DNA from: Syngnathus acus
Taxonomy: Eukaryota; Chordata; Actinopteri; Syngnathiformes; Syngnathidae
Direction: 5' to 3'
Assembly: GCF_901709675.1 (NCBI RefSeq)
Contig: NC_051105.1
Coordinates: forward strand, 5,323,104-5,387,103
DNA length: 64,000 bases
Positions 23,630-38,300 of the stretch are shown in pieces. A program made the position numbers and the translations under genes. The number at the start of each line of letters is the position of its first letter. The first letter of the stretch is position 1. Below the pieces are notes generated by a model. The model did no database searches and was not told the DNA's origin. It saw only the letters and a program-made list of their open reading frames with translations.

Positions 23630-25702
23630 TCAGGCCTCGCTTTCCCCGGCCGATGAGGTGTTCTGTACCTCCTCCTCCAGGATGGGTACGATCAGGTTGT
23701 CCTTGGACATCAAATTGTACTTCATCACGAAGCGCGTGAAGCGGTGACACAGAAACGTTTCATTCTGTCGGCACACAAACATCAAAAGCTCATAACACAC
23801 AGCAAAAAATCGTGAAGTTGACGTGCGCACAATACAATTCCTAGTCCTAGTCCATGCCCGCCGTGTCATTTTCCAAGAAAACGCACCTCATATTTGTCAA
23901 ATATCTGGCGGTGGTGGAAGTAGGCGTGCGAGAATATCCTATAGATGCGGCGACACACCGAACCCAGCTTGGCCACCGACGACTCCTTGATGCTCACCCT
24001 GGAAACGCCAATCAGATCAATCAGCTCTGCAAAAACCTGACGGATAAGCACAAGAGAGCCACCTGCTGGGGAAGTATTTGTTGCTGTTGAGAAGACAGGC
24101 AGCTCCGTCCAGCGTGTGCCTGGTGTAGTCAATGGCGGGGCACTGCACATGTGGCAAGCACACGCGATAGTTAATGGACAGTGAGGTTTCGGGGTAGAAG
24201 AAAAATGCGAACTCGCCTCTTTGGGGGTTTTGTGGGCGGCGCATAAAAAGATCCACTGCTCGGTGGCTGTCATCTGAGTGCATGTGTCTGGATGGCACTC
24301 ACTCTGGAAGACCAACATCAACATCACACAAGGCCACACAACTAGAAATGGTTCCAAATGGAACTTGGTTCACACTTCAGGACAAATGTTAATCATGTGT
24401 TTATGTGCACCTACCTGCAGTTTGACTGCTAGTCCGTTGAGCTCCAAGCAGAACTGCCTACAGTTGACACACACGAGGACACAAAACATGACTTCTATGC
24501 TAAACAAGCATATACTGCATATCATGGTCTGTCACTCATTAAATACATAATCATATATATGCCAATAATTGAATGCAGCAATGTTAAAATAGCATGATAC
24601 AGCAACTTGAGCAAAAATATAAACTGGTAATTTTAGTTTTTGGTTCCTTAACCTTGTAAATTGTGTAATCAAAGTATAACATCATCATTTTCATACCTGA
24701 GGTGTTCGTATTTCCACACACCCTCATCCTGACCCTCGGGGGGTTCCAGGATTTTGTCGATATTAGAGCAATCGGAGCGGATGTTCTGCTGAATGTACTG
24801 TAAAACACACCGAAATATAACAGAGACACAGCAAAGAACATATTGCAACGGAAACAGCAAAGTGACAATGAATGTTTTTTTCCTTATTCGAAATGTATGA
24901 TGCTGTCACAAATTCTGCCCAGCATTGAGAGGTTGCACAAGCATATGATGACACTCCATTTTCTTACCAATAAAAAAAAAATCACTTGTCATGGGAAGGG
25001 AGAGGAATGTTTATTAAATGACGTACACGACCATACACACCTGTTGAACAGCCAGGGTGCTGTCCATCTCCTCAAATGACTCATCCGGCCAGTTGTAGAA
25101 ATCCTAATGAAGGGGAATGACGTGTTTAGGTGGCAAGATAAAAGCTTCAGAAAAATACAAATACGGACACACGAAAGAGTTGCTACAAAAGCAAACACTG
25201 TGGAGAAATATACAAACACGTCCACTGAGAAATGCGTTTACGTGCACTTACGACTCGTGACTACAAAGTTAGCTTGAGGCTAAGTCAACAGGGCTGGGAC
25301 TGTTTCCTGCAAAGCTAACACATTCGGAGGGGGTTTAAGAATGCAAGATAGCGACTGATGTTTGTTCTTTTTTAGGGGCTGATTAACAAGCGTGTTTACA
25401 CAGTTAAATCTGACGAGTTAGACAGGGACGAGTGATGTGTTTCTATAGAAACTAAACGAAGGAAATGCTAACGTCAGCTAGCTGCTTAGCACCAGCTCGA
25501 GCCCTTCCGAGTGGAAGTCAGTGATCGACAATTTAGATTCAGGTCCGGCGGTAAAACCACAGCGGTCGGGAAGGCCCAATCACGCCGTGTCGGTGGTTTA
25601 TTCTAAGCGATATTTGCCCCTTTCCGGTAGCCGAAAACGCACCTTTGCCTTGGTTCCAGGCCGATTCCTCCTGAGAACTGCAGTACCCTCCGCCATGACC
25701 AT
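23630..25702 (-). CDS. mob4: MOB-like protein phocein (MOB family member 4)
   Basis: MOB4 (phocein) is a Mob-fold adaptor of the STRIPAK complex, binding striatin and MST-type kinases at Golgi, endosomes and synapses. Eight exons on the minus strand: 25702-25643, 25103-25041, 24797-24697, 24457-24415, 24303-24217, 24142-24063, 23998-23887 and 23764-23630. Together they encode 226 residues (human 225), almost identical throughout: [19 protein letters not shown] at the start, ending [16 protein letters not shown]. The Mob zinc ligands are present as C92-x4-C97 (ECHPDTC) and H169-x4-H174 (HAYFHH). Exon 5 ends AAAGAG|GCGAGT, so intron 5 is a GC-AG intron; no GT nearby keeps the frame. Upstream in the same orientation lies hspe1, less than 1 kb away, as in mammals where HSPE1-MOB4 read-through transcripts occur. 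The gene converges on rftn2. Confidence 0.95.
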
Positions 25703-26682
25703 CTCGACAGAATACCCGGATGTGGGCCAGCCGCTGGGTTGTAGTGGCGGACAGAGGAACCACTTTACAACACGACCGACATCAACGTCGAAAGACTTTA
25801 AGTAAATATTATAATAACGCAAATTTTAATAGTTATTCCGTCTACGTAGTTCTAAAATGATTGGGTTTTAAGTTTTGAATTATTGCAAGAGTCCTGTTTA
25901 CAATGTTTTTCTGTTCTCACGGCGGCGACGGTTTTGTACGTAAGTCGGAACGCGCCGCCGTTGACACGAACGTCAGTGTGGTGAAGTCATCATACATTTT
26001 ATTATATATTTGTATGAAAAAAAAAATATTGGGCGTAAAAATAAAACAGTCAAAAGTAAAACAGTACGAAAGGGATGCCTTGTACTGTGCGTCATTATAA
26101 ATGAATAATTTTGATTTATTGTTCATGTTTGTAATGCATGACTTTGAGATACCTGCAAGCTGTAACCAATGTCCATACTTTTTTAGGTAAATCCAGTCTT
26201 TGTTTTCGATCAGGGGGAGTATTATTTTAATAAGAAAACATTATTTTAATAATTTCTCTTCTCATTTAGTTTACACAGAGCCCTTTTTACAGCTGCTGTT
26301 GTGCAGTCCCGTTTGAATAAACTTGAGCTGAGTTCATTTATTATATTACAATTGACTTAAGTCTAAAAGTCCACTGTAGAGGAAGTGTTCGAAATAGCTC
26401 ATAATGTAAAACATTTTTTCAATCGTTAATCGTTTTTCCCATGTCAGTCTCATCTTACAAAACAGTATAACAACATTTTACAACAATTTCAAGGCTTGTT
26501 ATTTAAGTCTTTTTTTTTTTTTGGTCATCGCCAAAAAAGGGAAGATGAAACTGTGTACATGGAGACAAAAGCCAAAGGCCCATTTTTATTATTGTAACAA
26601 AATGTGTTTAGAATTATTTACAGTTGGCATAACAAAAAAAAAAGACATGGTTTCGACTTCTCTCTTTCTAGCACATCTTGCC
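25703..26682 (-). other. hspe1 3' UTR and mob4 promoter region
   Basis: This 980-bp gap separates the hspe1 stop from the mob4 start. It holds the mob4 leader near 25,703-25,950 and the hspe1 3' UTR. A minus-strand AATAAA at 26590-26585, about 95 bp past the hspe1 stop, could end hspe1. No other gene was seen. Confidence 0.6.
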
Positions 26683-28373
26683 TTACTCCACATATTTGCC
26701 AAGAATGTCTCCGTCACGGAACAGGAAATACTCCTACATGGCGAAATAAGACAAATATTAAATGCAAGACAATTATATAAAAAGATTAATTATTTAAAGA
26801 CAAAAAAAGGCACCATACCTTATCATCTAAAGTGACTTTAGTTCCACCGTACTCTGGAAGCAGGACCTTATCACCGGCCTTCACACTGACTGGCAGCAAA
26901 TTTCCTTTCTGCCAAGAAAAACATCAACAGTGAACTTGATACGACTCACGAGAGCAAAATCCATGATCCAGACCCGACAAACTCTTCATCATGTTCTAAC
27001 CTGGTTGACAGAGCCGGGCCCAACTGCCAACACTGTGGCCTGCAGCACTTTGCCTTGAGACTTCTCAGGAAGCATGATGCCGCCCTTGGTCACCGTTTCC
27101 GCCGTGAAACGCTCCACCAGCACACGGTCAAACAATGGGAGGAATTTTCTGAAGGCCTGCGGAATGACAACAGAAAATTGTGTTACTGGTGCTAATCAAA
27201 CCACACAAAAAAACAATTAACAGAAGTTTTTCCCCCAACTTTTACTATTAACCTGCAATGTGAACTGAATGCCAAATGAAAGACATTTGAAATATTTTTA
27301 GGTTGTATCCATATTTGCACAAGCGCAGTTTTAGTTAAAATGTGACTAAAGTTGTCCACAAGGAATGATTAACACGATGAGATGGTCGGGTGGAAGTGGG
27401 TGGAAGGGGAGGCACATGACAAAACTTAGTTGAGTGAGCGCAATGAAAGTCAGCTTCTCTTCATTTTGGATTTAGCTGGCAAGTTGAATGGACATCCGTT
27501 TGCTGTAAAAGTGTTCGGCGAGGCACGGCAGATGTTCACATGACATTGACTCAAGGTTGTTTGAGAGGTGGGGTGGGGGAGTTGGTTGAAGGCTATGGGG
27601 GCTCACTTTTTTTGAACTGCAAACAAGAAGTAAAGGAATTTGTTCCACAGTAAACATTCCATGGATATTTCTCGGCTTATTTAGACTTATATCTTTATGA
27701 ATTTGCTTCATTAGGAGAAAACTGTGTAATAAAACTACAAAAAGTAAAACTGCTCACATGTTGAAAACACCTCACCAATGCATGATGTAGTGAAACAGTT
27801 GCCAGTTTTGTTTCACTTTATCAGCATCACTTGATATAAAAACCCTCGTGATATTGCATTTACGATAGTGCTCAAAATATACTGAGCAGCTTAATGTTTC
27901 TTTATTCTGGCATTATTTCCCCATCTATGGTTATCATCACTTTTTGCCCATCTTTGTCATCACTGGTACTCACACAAAACCACCTCAAGGAAAAAACAAA
28001 TTTGCGCAAACACTAATTTGAAGCGTGGGTCATTTCAATGACTTATTATCGAAACGAATAACTGTGTGGTGGCAGTGGCTGCAGTTTATTCAAGACAGTG
28101 AAATCCACTCCCTTTAACACATGGTGTTCATTCATTAGCCTGCAGATACATTACGCCTCACCCACGATATTATCATGTCCGAATATTATGAGGTAATCGT
28201 TTCCTCAGTTGCATGACCTTGTCAATGACTGGTTATAGAAGGCTAACTTCACACGCTGCTAAATGCTACCCGGCAAATATATTAGCATGATAGCTAGGAT
28301 GTTTGCGAATTACATCGATGCTAATTTCTAGTATAATCATTAATATGCAAACAGTTGGCTGCAGTCTTACCAT
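26683..28373 (-). CDS. hspe1: 10-kDa mitochondrial chaperonin (Hsp10)
   Basis: Hsp10 is the co-chaperonin that caps Hsp60 in the mitochondrial matrix and controls release of folded substrates. Four coding exons on the minus strand: 28373-28371 (ATG only), 27156-27001, 26908-26819 and 26733-26683. The protein is 99 residues: M + AFRKFLPLFDRVLVERFTAE... to ...FRDGDILGKYVE, the fish-type length (human 102). The mobile loop (ETVTKGGIMLPEKSQGK, with the IML triplet that docks on Hsp60) is intact. The first coding exon reads ATG|GTAAGA and joins directly to GCC TTC AGA, so one codon sits alone in its exon, matching the short fish N-terminus M-AFRKF. It diverges from hspd1 over a shared promoter. 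Confidence 0.95.
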
Positions 28374-28500
28374 GACTTAATTTGTGACGTCTGGAGATCG
28401 ACGACGTACGGGTGCCACTTGGGGTTGTTCTCGGTGAACGTGGATGTGTTAACCTGATGAAGGGGAATCGCTCCACGTGAGGAAACGTCCAGAAGGGTTA

Positions 28501-28511
28501 TGCGCATGCGC
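28501..28511. promoter_or_regulatory. hspe1: NRF1-like site
   Basis: TGCGCATGCGC is a near-palindromic match to the NRF1 consensus YGCGCAYGCGCR. It lies 128 bp upstream of the hspe1 ATG. NRF1 drives many nuclear genes for mitochondrial proteins. A second similar motif occurs near 29458. Confidence 0.5.
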
Positions 28512-28721
28512 TTTGCGTGCAACCTTGCAAATCCCAGTACGCGTTGTGTAAAGCCAAACAATTACATTCTTTACAACCATATGTGTAATTATTAAATTTG
28601 ATCATGAATGAAATAATATGCCACATTTGTTTTACCTTTTTCTGTTTTACTAATTTCCGCATTGAGCAACATTGCACAATGTCAACTTTGACCTCCGTTT
28701 TTTTCCTCCAATAGCGCAGGA

Positions 28722-28734
28722 GAAATTTCTGGAA
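28722..28734 (+). promoter_or_regulatory. hspd1: Heat-shock element
   Basis: GAAATTTCTGGAA gives three perfect alternating HSF1 units (GAA-nn-TTC-nn-GAA). It sits about 20 bp upstream of a TTATATA box and 10 bp downstream of CCAAT. HSF1 would be expected to induce both chaperonin genes from here. Confidence 0.8.
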
Positions 28735-29798
28735 AGTCAGCCCCGGAACGAGCGTTATATACCCCAACTCGACTTTTCTATAGCAACGGAGCACAATGGC
28801 ATCATGGATGTTTCTTTGATGCAATGAAACAATGATTATGATTCGAGCGTGGCTTGAATTGCCGAAAAACGGCGATTAAAATGACTTATTATGCCAGCTA
28901 ATATGTTATTCAGAGTTCGGGGCTTGCCGGCTAAGTACCCGGATGTATGCGAAGCCATGTGCACTTCCATCCAGTCAGCCCTCACTCCAGTCGTTATATC
29001 ACCTCGTCTGGCAGACGTTCCTCCTCCTTAGCCGCTCCAGCCTCTAACAACACACACCACGCAAGTAAGTATTAGAATTCGTTCATCTATCTTATGCAAA
29101 TAGCTACAGAATTGCAGCAACACTGGCTCACAACGAAATAGTGTGTTTAGATGCGAAAAAAATATCTTTAGCTAGCTAGCTTCACTTGCTTCTTGCTAAC
29201 AGATTTCACCACCGACATGCAAGGGCACGCATCACTTAAATTTGTGTTTCACGCTTAAATAAATATCCTTAACAAAGTTAATGTGACACCAGAGTGTCCT
29301 CGAATTACAACAACGTAATTATCTTCAACATGGTGGGTATCATGTGCAGGATGCGTGACTTTAATTTGGTGAGTGATTATTGCGTTCCGGAAAGCAATTT
29401 TGCTGTAGTAGTCGCGGAACTAGTTGTTCATCAAGCGTAGAGATGGAGAGGCACGACTTGCGCATGCGTCCTTACAATTTGACCTTGTGACGCACGACCC
29501 TGCACGAGGACACGTGGTTAGTGGAGTTAGCAATGTCACGTTTATCAAATATCCCATAAGCGTTTCTAGAGTTGGGTTCGTGGATTTCATAAAAAAGACG
29601 CTAACAATGATGCAAAAGTATTTCTACAGTTTGTGAATTCGAAGATTGTCTTGTGTACATTCATTCATGGATTTAGACAATGATTGCTTTACTTGTACTT
29701 TGTGTCCAATCAAGACTCACTATGCATGTCTTTTTTGTTTTTTTACTTTCAGTTTTACTTTCAGTATTAGTCTCCCCCTATAAAATTGCGGTGGTTAA

Positions 29799-32646
<2,848 letters not shown>

Positions 32647-35303
32647 AAGGCAACGTCCGCCATCCCTCATCCCTCCATGACTGTATAGACTAAACAAAAT
32701 GGCGCCTCTGAGACTCTGCACTCATAACTCACTGAACCTGACCAAGAGGCAGTTGGCACTGCAGGTGGTTCACCTTTCGTCTTTCCGCCAGCCCTCCGGG
32801 AGGCGGTCCACTTGCCTCTCACATCCGTTAATCCACAACTTGTGTAAAATACATGCAACTCAGTAGACAGACATTTTCTCCCCCCCCGCAGAAACTCGGC
32901 AGCCAGGTTTACAGGAACAGCGTCCTCTATAGGTTGGTTTAGTGTTGATCGCTATTTAGTTGATCTCGACAGGTACCTCTGAGGGTTTAGGATGACTATA
33001 CCCATCAGTTGTGTTCAATACTGTTTGGCCCTGCATTGACTTTCTGCAGTGAATATCTGTTTCAACTTCCAGTAAAGGTCATATCCTAAAAAATTAACAC
33101 TGTAAAAAAACAAAGCAGAGTGAAGTGAAGCCAAGAATGTGTTGCTGTCATTTGTATTTGTCATGACTTAATTTTTGTTTTTATATATGTATGTCATAGG
33201 TTTTGCCCTGCCGTTGAAGCAGGTGGAGGCTTATTTGATTTAATTAAACCAATTTTTCAAATGTTTTTTTGAGTTCTTGTATTTGGATACAAAGTGCCCA
33301 TGGTGTAATACCATATATGGTCTGTTTACAACAAAAAAAATCTAACGGGATACAAGATCATTTGTTTCAGAAATAATGAAGAATTACCTTCATCAAATAG
33401 CATACAAGTAGTGATGATTTTTTTTTTTTTTTTTACTATGTACCATCATGTATACATTGATTAATGGTGATGGTTATTTTCCTCCCCTCAGTGTAATCAA
33501 TAAATCCAATTTATTGTGTCCAGGTTCTTGTAATAAGTATCTTTAAGGATTCATGGCAATTGTTAAAATTACTTTTGCATGTATTTGCAGGAAAATGATG
33601 GAATTCGATTAGTTTTAATCAGATTACATCATTTAGACTACTTCTATTGCTCTGGGGAGCTTGATGCTTCTCAGGTGCCAGTTTGCTCTGGTAATCCCTT
33701 TGCTAGAACTCATTTGTTGAACAAGAGGACAAGACGTAGTAGTTGGTGTAGAATGTTACAAATGTGTCTGGCATTCAATGACGAAGCTGGTTTCGAGGTT
33801 CTCCGAGGGCTTCAAGTCCTTGACTTATATAACTATGAAGGCAGCGTGACCTCATACCACAGAGGCGTGTTTATTCTTACTACTCACATGATACAGGCCT
33901 ATTTTAGTTCCTGGCGCCAATGAGTGGGAGAAAAAAAAAAAAAACACAAACTTTTTAGAAAAAAAAATCTTTATACATCATGCAGCTGATAACATTGTTT
34001 CAAATACTATTTTCAAAACACAAAATCAGTCCCTTATTTTAAAAAACACGCACACAATTTTTCCTCTTTGAAAAACAACCTGAAGTGATATTTACATTTC
34101 AATAAATACATGGGCAGGTTTTTAAAAAGAATGATAAATATGCGAGCGGGCAAACATACTGGTTTGCTTTTTGATGTTACTTAGAAAAATACAATGAAAT
34201 AAAATAAAGGTTTTCTGATATTGCACATAAAATACTATATACTGTACAATGCTGCACTTCTTGAGTCCAGCATGGAAATAGCTTTAGTCAGTAACAGCGA
34301 GATCCAACACAAAACATATCTGTCGTAGCACAGTGGGTGGACAACCTGCAGCACTTAAATGTCCCATTAGAGCATTTGTTCCAGCCCACTGGACAATTCT
34401 TACAAACAAATGAAACATGAACTCCTGTCGAGTGTGAAAGTCAGTTGGTGTGCCAGATGGAGAACTCAATGGAAGTATACAGAGCTAAGATAAAAGCATA
34501 AAGAGAACTCAAGCATCTGGAGAGGAGGTACTGAATGTTTACATTTCTGCAAGCATGAATCTCTTCGAGGCAGACATTTGATAAAGCGCATAATTGAAAC
34601 TCATCAAAAATTTGACAGCAATCAGGATCTCTAAGCTGTACGTTTCAAATTGATGACTTTTTTTTTTAAGTCATGGATTCTTAAGACATCTGTAAGATTT
34701 TCAGCAGGAGATAAAATATGTTACGTTATGGAGCACATTCAAATTTATTCATTTGGCCTAAAAACTATTACTACAAAGAAACAAATTAACTTGCATGTTT
34801 TCTCCCTCTCATGGCAAAAGCCGCAAAACATTTAACACTCACATTCCCCATCATAATACTAAAAAAAATATATATAGCTTGCATTTTACCTTAACTGGCC
34901 CCAATAGGAAAAAGATTGCTACCCTTGTTGCATGTTGTCGTCATTCCAATTAAATTGAACTAAACTAATGAAATGGGGAGACGTTATATTTCCATGTGGT
35001 CTCCTGTGTCTAACAAAAGCTTTTATTGCCTTGACCCTAACCTGTCACCTCCAGTGGGCGGAGCTTATAACAAGACGCTGATCATGATGGAATTGACGAG
35101 CGGACTGTGCGAGGTTTGCCTGTTCCGGCACTAAATCTGTGCTGGAATCTTTGGCAAGATTTATGCAAATCACAAAAAAAAAAACTTATTTAAAATAAAA
35201 ATAAAAATTAAAAAAAAGAGAGAAAGGCACTGGCGTTGTCAGGTAGAACAAGAGTCACTGCTTTTGTTAATATTTTTGTTTCCACTCCTCAGTCAAAACG
35301 TCG
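32647..35303. other. hspd1 and coq10b 3' ends
   Basis: The convergent genes share this 2.65-kb gap. It is AT-rich with A and T runs (33419-33434, 33932-33944). An AATAAA at 33499-33504 may end hspd1. The right part is probably the coq10b 3' UTR on the minus strand. A 114-codon frame at 33579-33923 resembles no family known to me and was not called. Confidence 0.6.
33499..33504 (+). terminator. hspd1: Candidate hspd1 polyadenylation signal
   Basis: AATAAA in the context TGTAATCAATAAATCC, 853 bp after the hspd1 stop. It is followed within about 20 bp by a TG-rich stretch (TTATTGTGTCCAGGTTCTTG), as expected of a downstream element. Confidence 0.5.
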
Positions 35304-38300
35304 CTACGTGTGATGCACCTCGTGGAACATGAGCTCGCGTGGGATGGGCGTCTCGGGGCCGTGGATGGTGGTGGCGCGGCGCTCGAACGCCGACACCATC
35401 TGCTTCACCACCTGGTCGAAGAACACGTGCGCCAGCTGCGAGTGGATGAGCGAGCGGAACTCAAAGGAGATCTGAGGAACAAATCGAGGAGCGGGAGGGA
35501 AATGGTGCATCGACACATTTATTTAAATGGCATCTCAATGAGGTTGATTTTCAAATGTACTCACGTCAAAGTCCACAGTACAAGTGCGAGGGTAGCCAGG
35601 CAGGCCGGGACTGAAGCGCCAAATCGTCTCCAGGTGGTTAAACAGTTTGCCATCCGAGCAGGCTGCCTGGTGAGCCATGCACGAGGGAGAATTGCGTCAG
35701 AGCTTTAGAAGACGGTGTCCGCTTCATTCAAATTTTAATCCGAGCTTGGTTATGCGTACTAAAACGTATTTTTGAAGAGGATTAGGAAAAATGTCTTTTT
35801 GTTTTTGCATTAATGCAAAAAAAATTATCTACATACCAAGTTTGCATGCTAAAAAAAAAGTACTTGAATTTAATGTTCAATCTTCAAGTGCACCACTATC
35901 ATGGCCAATGTTAAAATACAATAGCAAAGTACAATTAATATTTTACGCGGCTATAACATGCAGTTTGAATATTAACATTGCACTTTTTCAACTAATTCAA
36001 ATGGTCAGATAATAAGCAAGGTCTGCAGAAACTGGATCATTTGAATCAGATGTCTTGCAACGGGTAGACAGAAAACATGCAGGACCGGAATTGCCTACCC
36101 ATGCTGTGCAGGAAAATATATATCTTTATATTGTACTTAAATAATACTTCAATTAAAATGTGTTGACTCTAAAAGTTAAAAAAAAAAAATTGCCCTTAGA
36201 GAATGGTTTCAAAACAAACAGCTCTTAAAGGTTAAATGCAAATACATTGACGTCAAGTTTTCAGTGCAAATGAACAACAGTGTTCCTTTTGTGGAGTAAG
36301 ACAAAAAGCAACCCACCTTGACCAGGTGAGGGCGGACTGTGGTGACAAGGGACGTGTAATTTTCCGTCACTGGTGGAAAGCCAACGGTGAGTTTGGCCTT
36401 GCAGTATCCACTTCGCTGGAAGACGACGTCGGACTTCTTGCACCAGGGAACGAAGTGGCGGTAGTCCGCCACGTTGGCCACCACTTCGTACATCTGTTGC
36501 ATGGAATATCTGTGCATAAAAAAAAATACACAAACGTTTATGTGTAAAGTTTAATTTTGATGTTAAATTGACTGTCAGCCATTTTGGAAGTTCCCCGTAT
36601 AGCCAACTTAGGCACCAAACCTAACAAGAGTGGTCTTTTATTTTCCCTCCACAAAAAAATTATAGCTTTTCCACTATTTAGTAAATAGCAGTTCCACACA
36701 GATTGAAAAACAAAGGTTTCAAAAAACAGAGAAAACAGGCTTGTTCTGAGAAGAATCAATGAAGCTCATGAAAACAACAAAAACAAGACAGATATATGCA
36801 TTACCCAATAATGCGCCTTTCAGCATATTCTCTTCTCTTGGAGAAAGTGTTGGCAATGTTGAAGAAGGCACGGGTGGGAAAGACGACGCTGCGGACAGGC
36901 ATGGTGGCGCCCAGCAGGGCAGGGAGACGCGTCATCGGGATGCCATAAGATGGGAGGTATCTGCTGGACACCCAACGACACATTTTTACAAAAGACCTTG
37001 GCCCTCTTCTTGCGCTGACATAACACCAGGAAAGTGACACGTTGGAGATCTTTACATGCCACACAGGACAAACTTCTTAATGAAAAATCCAATGGTCACG
37101 TCTTTAATTTGAACAATCTCCACAAAGCAACAAAAATTATATAGTGTAAGAGTCTTAACAGAGATGAGATGGAGATCTGAGACAAAATGCACAAGTCGAG
37201 GAAAACAAACAATGTGTAGTAGCAAATTGATTCTTGTTAAGAAATACCACACGTGACAGCAGTACGGAGACAAACAGCAAGCTCAGCAAATTGCTCCCAA
37301 GGTGCAAAAGTTGAAGGAATGCAGACATATTGACGCGTTTACTTTTCTCACTTGGGGAAAGAGGGTTTGTTTTTAAATAAAAACAGATAAAGTGTCACTG
37401 CATTTTTGTAGTTAGCTGTATATGGCAAGTATTTTAAAAAATGGAGTCGTCTCTAGACTTGGACCTGATGTGGTCATTCTTTGGTAAACATACGCTTATT
37501 TGACAAAGACTGCTGTGACCTTTAAAGCAGTAAACTTGTTCAACCTTCATCTTTGGCTGTTACTTCATAAGTTGTTGATATGAGTGACCCAAAATTCCAT
37601 ATCAACTACAAAAAAAAAAAAAAAAAAAAAAAAAAGGCTATTCTGATCTCGCTACTTTGAATTGAGACACGTTACACGGAAGCTGCCGTGCTGTCATTTT
37701 AGCAAAGCATGTGACAGCATTCCAGGTTAACAAAAGGTCACGGACGCCAACGCGACTGCAGTTGAAGATGCAAATCTTATTTCGGTTTCATTTTGTGTGC
37801 CTTTATCTTTCTTTTTCCCACCAATCACTTTGGACTAGTTTTCTAATGGAAAAGATCTCAAAACCATCCCACTTTTACTGTATCCTTAAGCTGCTTGCAT
37901 TGGTACATTTGTAATGGAACGCTTTAAAAAAAGAGTTTTTAACTTGACAGACGTGCTCTGTGCTAGTCGGATTGAGGCGGTGGCCCATTCCTGTCCGATC
38001 CTGACTGGTTGAAATGTGATATAGTCACCGTGTGACTGACTCCGACGGTCAATGCAAGTGCAACCTCAGAATAGAAGGCGGCCATCAATGTAGGACAAAA
38101 ACCACACACGCGCAGAGGGGGGAATTAACACGTAATAACGTTAAGTCTCAGCACTGTTTGCAGTAGTATGGGAGTCATCACCGTGTGAGCCTGTTGGTGA
38201 CTCGAAACATTCATTGACATTTGGAAGGATACATCCAAGTAATTTCTCGCCTTTCAATACACGTCACTAGAAACTCATTTGTATTGCATCCTGGCTTCAC

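Noticed and set aside
33579-33923. 114-codon open frame between hspd1 and coq10b
   Set aside because: No recognisable domain, splice partners or start context; it sits in convergent 3' UTR sequence and is likely chance.
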